A stretch of 17,766 nucleotides of DNA, from positions 1-17,766 of the forward strand of contig DFSH01000081.1 of the NCBI GenBank assembly GCA_002378565.1, written 5' to 3'. The notes under the pieces are model-generated. The model did no database searches. It worked only from the letters and a program-made list of their open reading frames with translations, and was not told the origin of the DNA. The stretch is from Flavobacteriales bacterium UBA3442 (GTDB taxonomy: Bacteria > Bacteroidota > Bacteroidia > Flavobacteriales > Schleiferiaceae). Below are positions 16,333-17,766 of the stretch, one piece after another. A program made the position numbers and the translations under genes. Each line of letters begins with the position of its first letter. Within the stretch, counting starts at the first letter, position 1.

Positions 16333-17241
16333 TCAACCCTGCTTGGATGGAGACTTGGTTCGTTTCAACCAACCATTCATCACTACCATGGCCAAGACGG
16401 CAAGAACACCTAAATAAAAATTGGGAGACATGGCCTCTGTCTCACCAAAAATGGCCAAGGCAATAAGGATCCCGTAAACTGGTTCAAGGGCCACGGTCAG
16501 GACCATGGTGAAGGGCGTCAAGCGCTTCATGATTTGCACGCTCACTGTGAAAGCAAACGTTGTACAAACCAGGGCTAAAATTAACAACCAGATCCAATCC
16601 ATGGCACTGGTTTGTGAGATTACACCCACAACCTCTCCGCGGTAAAGCAACACGAAGGTCAGAGCCAATGCAGCAGCGGATAGCTCCCATAAGGAAATCA
16701 CCTCTGAAGGTATTCGGTTAACAAGAAAGGCATTGCTGACGGCAAAAAGGGACACAATGGCTGCGCTAGAAATGCCCAATGCAATGGCGTACATGTCAGC
16801 TTGAAGATTCCCCAGTGCAAGGAGCATCCCAGACAAAACCCCAATGGCTAGCAACACCTCGCTACCTGCAATTCGTCGTTTGAATGCAATGGGTTCAATG
16901 ATGGCAACAAACAACGGACCTGTACTCAGACAAGCTAAAGCGATAGAGACATTCGACTGTTTGATGCACTCAAAAAAGGTTAGCCAGTGAATGGCAATCA
17001 GAACACCCAACCCCGCCAACCTGATGCAATCCCTGAAGGGTGGCAATGCAAGGGATCTAGAGCGCATTAGCATAAAGCCAATCAATGCAATGGAGGCAAT
17101 GGCTGTTCGAAGCCAAACAAGCTCCAAACTTCCCAAAGCAATTAAGCGCCCAAGTGAACCAGAAAAGCCCCATATCAAAACAATGACATGGAGCCAAAAA
17201 ATAAAGGTCCAACGGGAGGATGATTGAGATAAAAATGCCAT
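16333..17241 (-). CDS. EamA/DMT superfamily transporter
   Basis: The 302-residue protein is almost entirely membrane segments and has the tandem five-helix EamA layout of drug/metabolite transporters. The first repeat (about 12-140) starts at FWLHVIVLIWGFSGSLGRLI and includes HWLTFFECIKQSNVSIALACLSTGPLF. The second (about 150-290) ends with LTPFTMVLTVALEPVYGILIALAIFGE, the conserved end-of-repeat motif, then a basic tail. These are secondary exporters of metabolites or amino acids; no substrate can be predicted. I chose the ATG at 17241; the frame extends to a TTG at 17283 but that would start inside the rRNA terminator. Related transporters lie between the LptF/G gene and accA in some Flavobacteria as I recall, so this copy may be the same gene moved. 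Confidence 0.88.
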   Translation of the reverse strand: MAFLSQSSSRWTFIFWLHVIVLIWGFSGSLGRLIALGSLELVWLRTAIASIALIGFMLMRSRSLALPPFRDCIRLAGLGVLIAIHWLTFFECIKQSNVSIALACLSTGPLFVAIIEPIAFKRRIAGSEVLLAIGVLSGMLLALGNLQADMYAIALGISSAAIVSLFAVSNAFLVNRIPSEVISLWELSAAALALTFVLLYRGEVVGVISQTSAMDWIWLLILALVCTTFAFTVSVQIMKRLTPFTMVLTVALEPVYGILIALAIFGETEAMSPNFYLGVLAVLAMVVMNGWLKRTKSPSKQG

Positions 17242-17247
17242 GGCAGG

Positions 17248-17255
17248 CAAAAATA
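17248..17255 (-). promoter_or_regulatory. -7 promoter element for the DMT transporter
   Basis: TATTTTTG on the minus strand (17255 to 17248) is an exact TAnnTTTG match that ends six bases before the ATG at 17241. Transcripts would start at or a few bases before the start codon, giving a leaderless or near-leaderless mRNA. A TTG lies about 25 bases upstream, further than usual for a -33. Confidence 0.4.
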
Positions 17256-17281
17256 CTCTCAAAACTGGTATGATTAAAAAC

Positions 17282-17311
17282 AAAAAACCCCCACTTTTCA
17301 GTGAGGGTTTT
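17282..17311 (-). terminator. Intrinsic terminator of the rRNA operon
   Basis: Read on the minus strand, CCCTCACT (17307 to 17300) pairs with AGTGGGGG (17295 to 17288) as an eight-base-pair stem with one U-G wobble, closed by a GAAA tetraloop. A run of six T follows (17287 to 17282), with four A before the stem. It lies just 3' of the 5S gene. On the plus strand the wobble becomes a C-A mismatch, so it favours the rRNA direction. Confidence 0.88.
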
Positions 17312-17319
17312 CGTAAAAG

Positions 17320-17428
17320 TTATGGCGGCGACCTACTCTCCCGGAAATACCAGTACCATCGGCGCAATTGGGCTTAACTTCTCTGTTCGGAATGGAAAGA
17401 GGTGATCCCCAACGCAATAGCCACCATG
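17320..17428 (-). rRNA. rrf: 5S ribosomal RNA
   Basis: The minus strand carries the conserved core CCATTCCGAACAGAGAAGTT followed by AAGCCC and CGCCGATGGTACTG, then GGGAGAGTAGGTCG. The ends pair as helix I: ATGGTGGC (from 17427) with GCCGCCAT (to 17322), eight pairs including one G-U. This sets the ends to within a few bases. The length of about 106-109 is normal. It lies about 52 bases downstream of 23S and is followed by a strong terminator. Confidence 0.95.
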
Positions 17429-17480
17429 TTTTAAATATGATTATGACAATAAAGGAGCAAACATGTAAACAAGCATCCGG

Positions 17481-17766
17481 TAAAAAATCTACGGGTAATT
17501 AGTACTACTCGGCTATGACATTGCTGCCTTTACACCTGTAGCCTATCAACGTCCTAGTCTCGAACGACCCTTGAAAGAAATCTCATCTTAAGGTGGGCTT
17601 CGTACTTATATGCTTTCAGTACTTATCCCATCCGAACATAGCTACCCTGCGATGCAGCTGGCGCCACAACAGGTACACTAGAGGTTCGTCCGACTCGGTC
17701 CTCTCGTACTAAAGTCAGCTCCCTTCAAATTTCTAACGCCCATAGTAGATAGAGACCGAACTGTCT
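17481..17766 (-). rRNA. rrl: 23S ribosomal RNA, 3' end (partial)
   Basis: About 286 bases of domain VI are present, with the rest beyond the right edge. The sarcin-ricin loop AGTACGAGAGGACC (17710 to 17697, minus strand) is intact, as are CTGAAAGCATATAAG, GACGTTGATAGGC and GAGTAGTACTAAT near the 3' end. The exact 3' end, around 17481-17488, is estimated. The spacer to 5S (about 17429-17480) is AT-rich and holds no tRNA. Confidence 0.93.

Noticed and set aside
17242..17283. TTG-initiated extension of the DMT transporter.
   Set aside because: It would start within the rRNA terminator T-run and upstream of the -7 element; the ATG at 17241 fits the family N-terminus.
17429..17480. Possible tRNA in the 23S-5S spacer.
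   Set aside because: The spacer is only about 52 bases, AT-rich, and shows no cloverleaf elements.

Overview
This window looks like ordinary core chromosome from a member of the Bacteroidota, most likely a Flavobacteriales-type organism of moderate GC. The evidence is the gliding-motility ABC pair gldF-gldG, AccA and DnaB of Bacteroidota type encoded next to each other, a queuine tRNA-ribosyltransferase without zinc-ligand cysteines, a Porin_10-like outer-membrane barrel, and several exact TAnnTTTG (-7) promoter elements with no strong Shine-Dalgarno sequences. I see no phage, insertion sequence, CRISPR array, toxin-antitoxin or defence genes.

Layout. 1-677 (-) is the N-terminal 225 codons of purC, running off the left edge. 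A short divergent promoter region leads into a + strand run at 771-6200: a DUF62 S-adenosylmethionine hydroxide adenosyltransferase-like protein, gldF, gldG, a membrane-anchored DUF4340-like protein and dnaN. gldF/gldG and gldG/DUF4340 each overlap at ATGA, and dnaN follows nine bases later. A clean hairpin terminator separates this run from pruA (6253-7878). pruA and the convergent rsmG share a probable bidirectional terminator. On the - strand a GT2-like membrane protein overlaps rsmG at ATGA. It is divergent from a + strand run of tgt, an LptF/LptG-type permease, accA (with its own promoter) and dnaB. Convergent to dnaB, on the - strand, lie a predicted porin-like barrel and an EamA/DMT transporter. 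The right edge is the tail of an rRNA operon read leftwards: the 3' end of 23S, a spacer, 5S and a terminator. No intergenic stretch exceeds about 110 bases.

Gene functions are mostly housekeeping: purine synthesis, sliding clamp, replicative helicase, fatty-acid initiation, rRNA and tRNA modification, proline catabolism and lipopolysaccharide export. The GldF-GldG-DUF4340 set is envelope-associated and probably works with an ATPase (GldA) encoded elsewhere.

I did not find a convincing new system. The observations most worth a second look are a GT2 homologue that seems to have lost its acidic catalytic motifs, a DUF62 protein lacking the canonical HGRD motif, a cysteine-free Tgt, and -7 promoter elements placed almost on the start codons of tgt and the DMT transporter. 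All family assignments come from reading motifs by eye; no searches were run.
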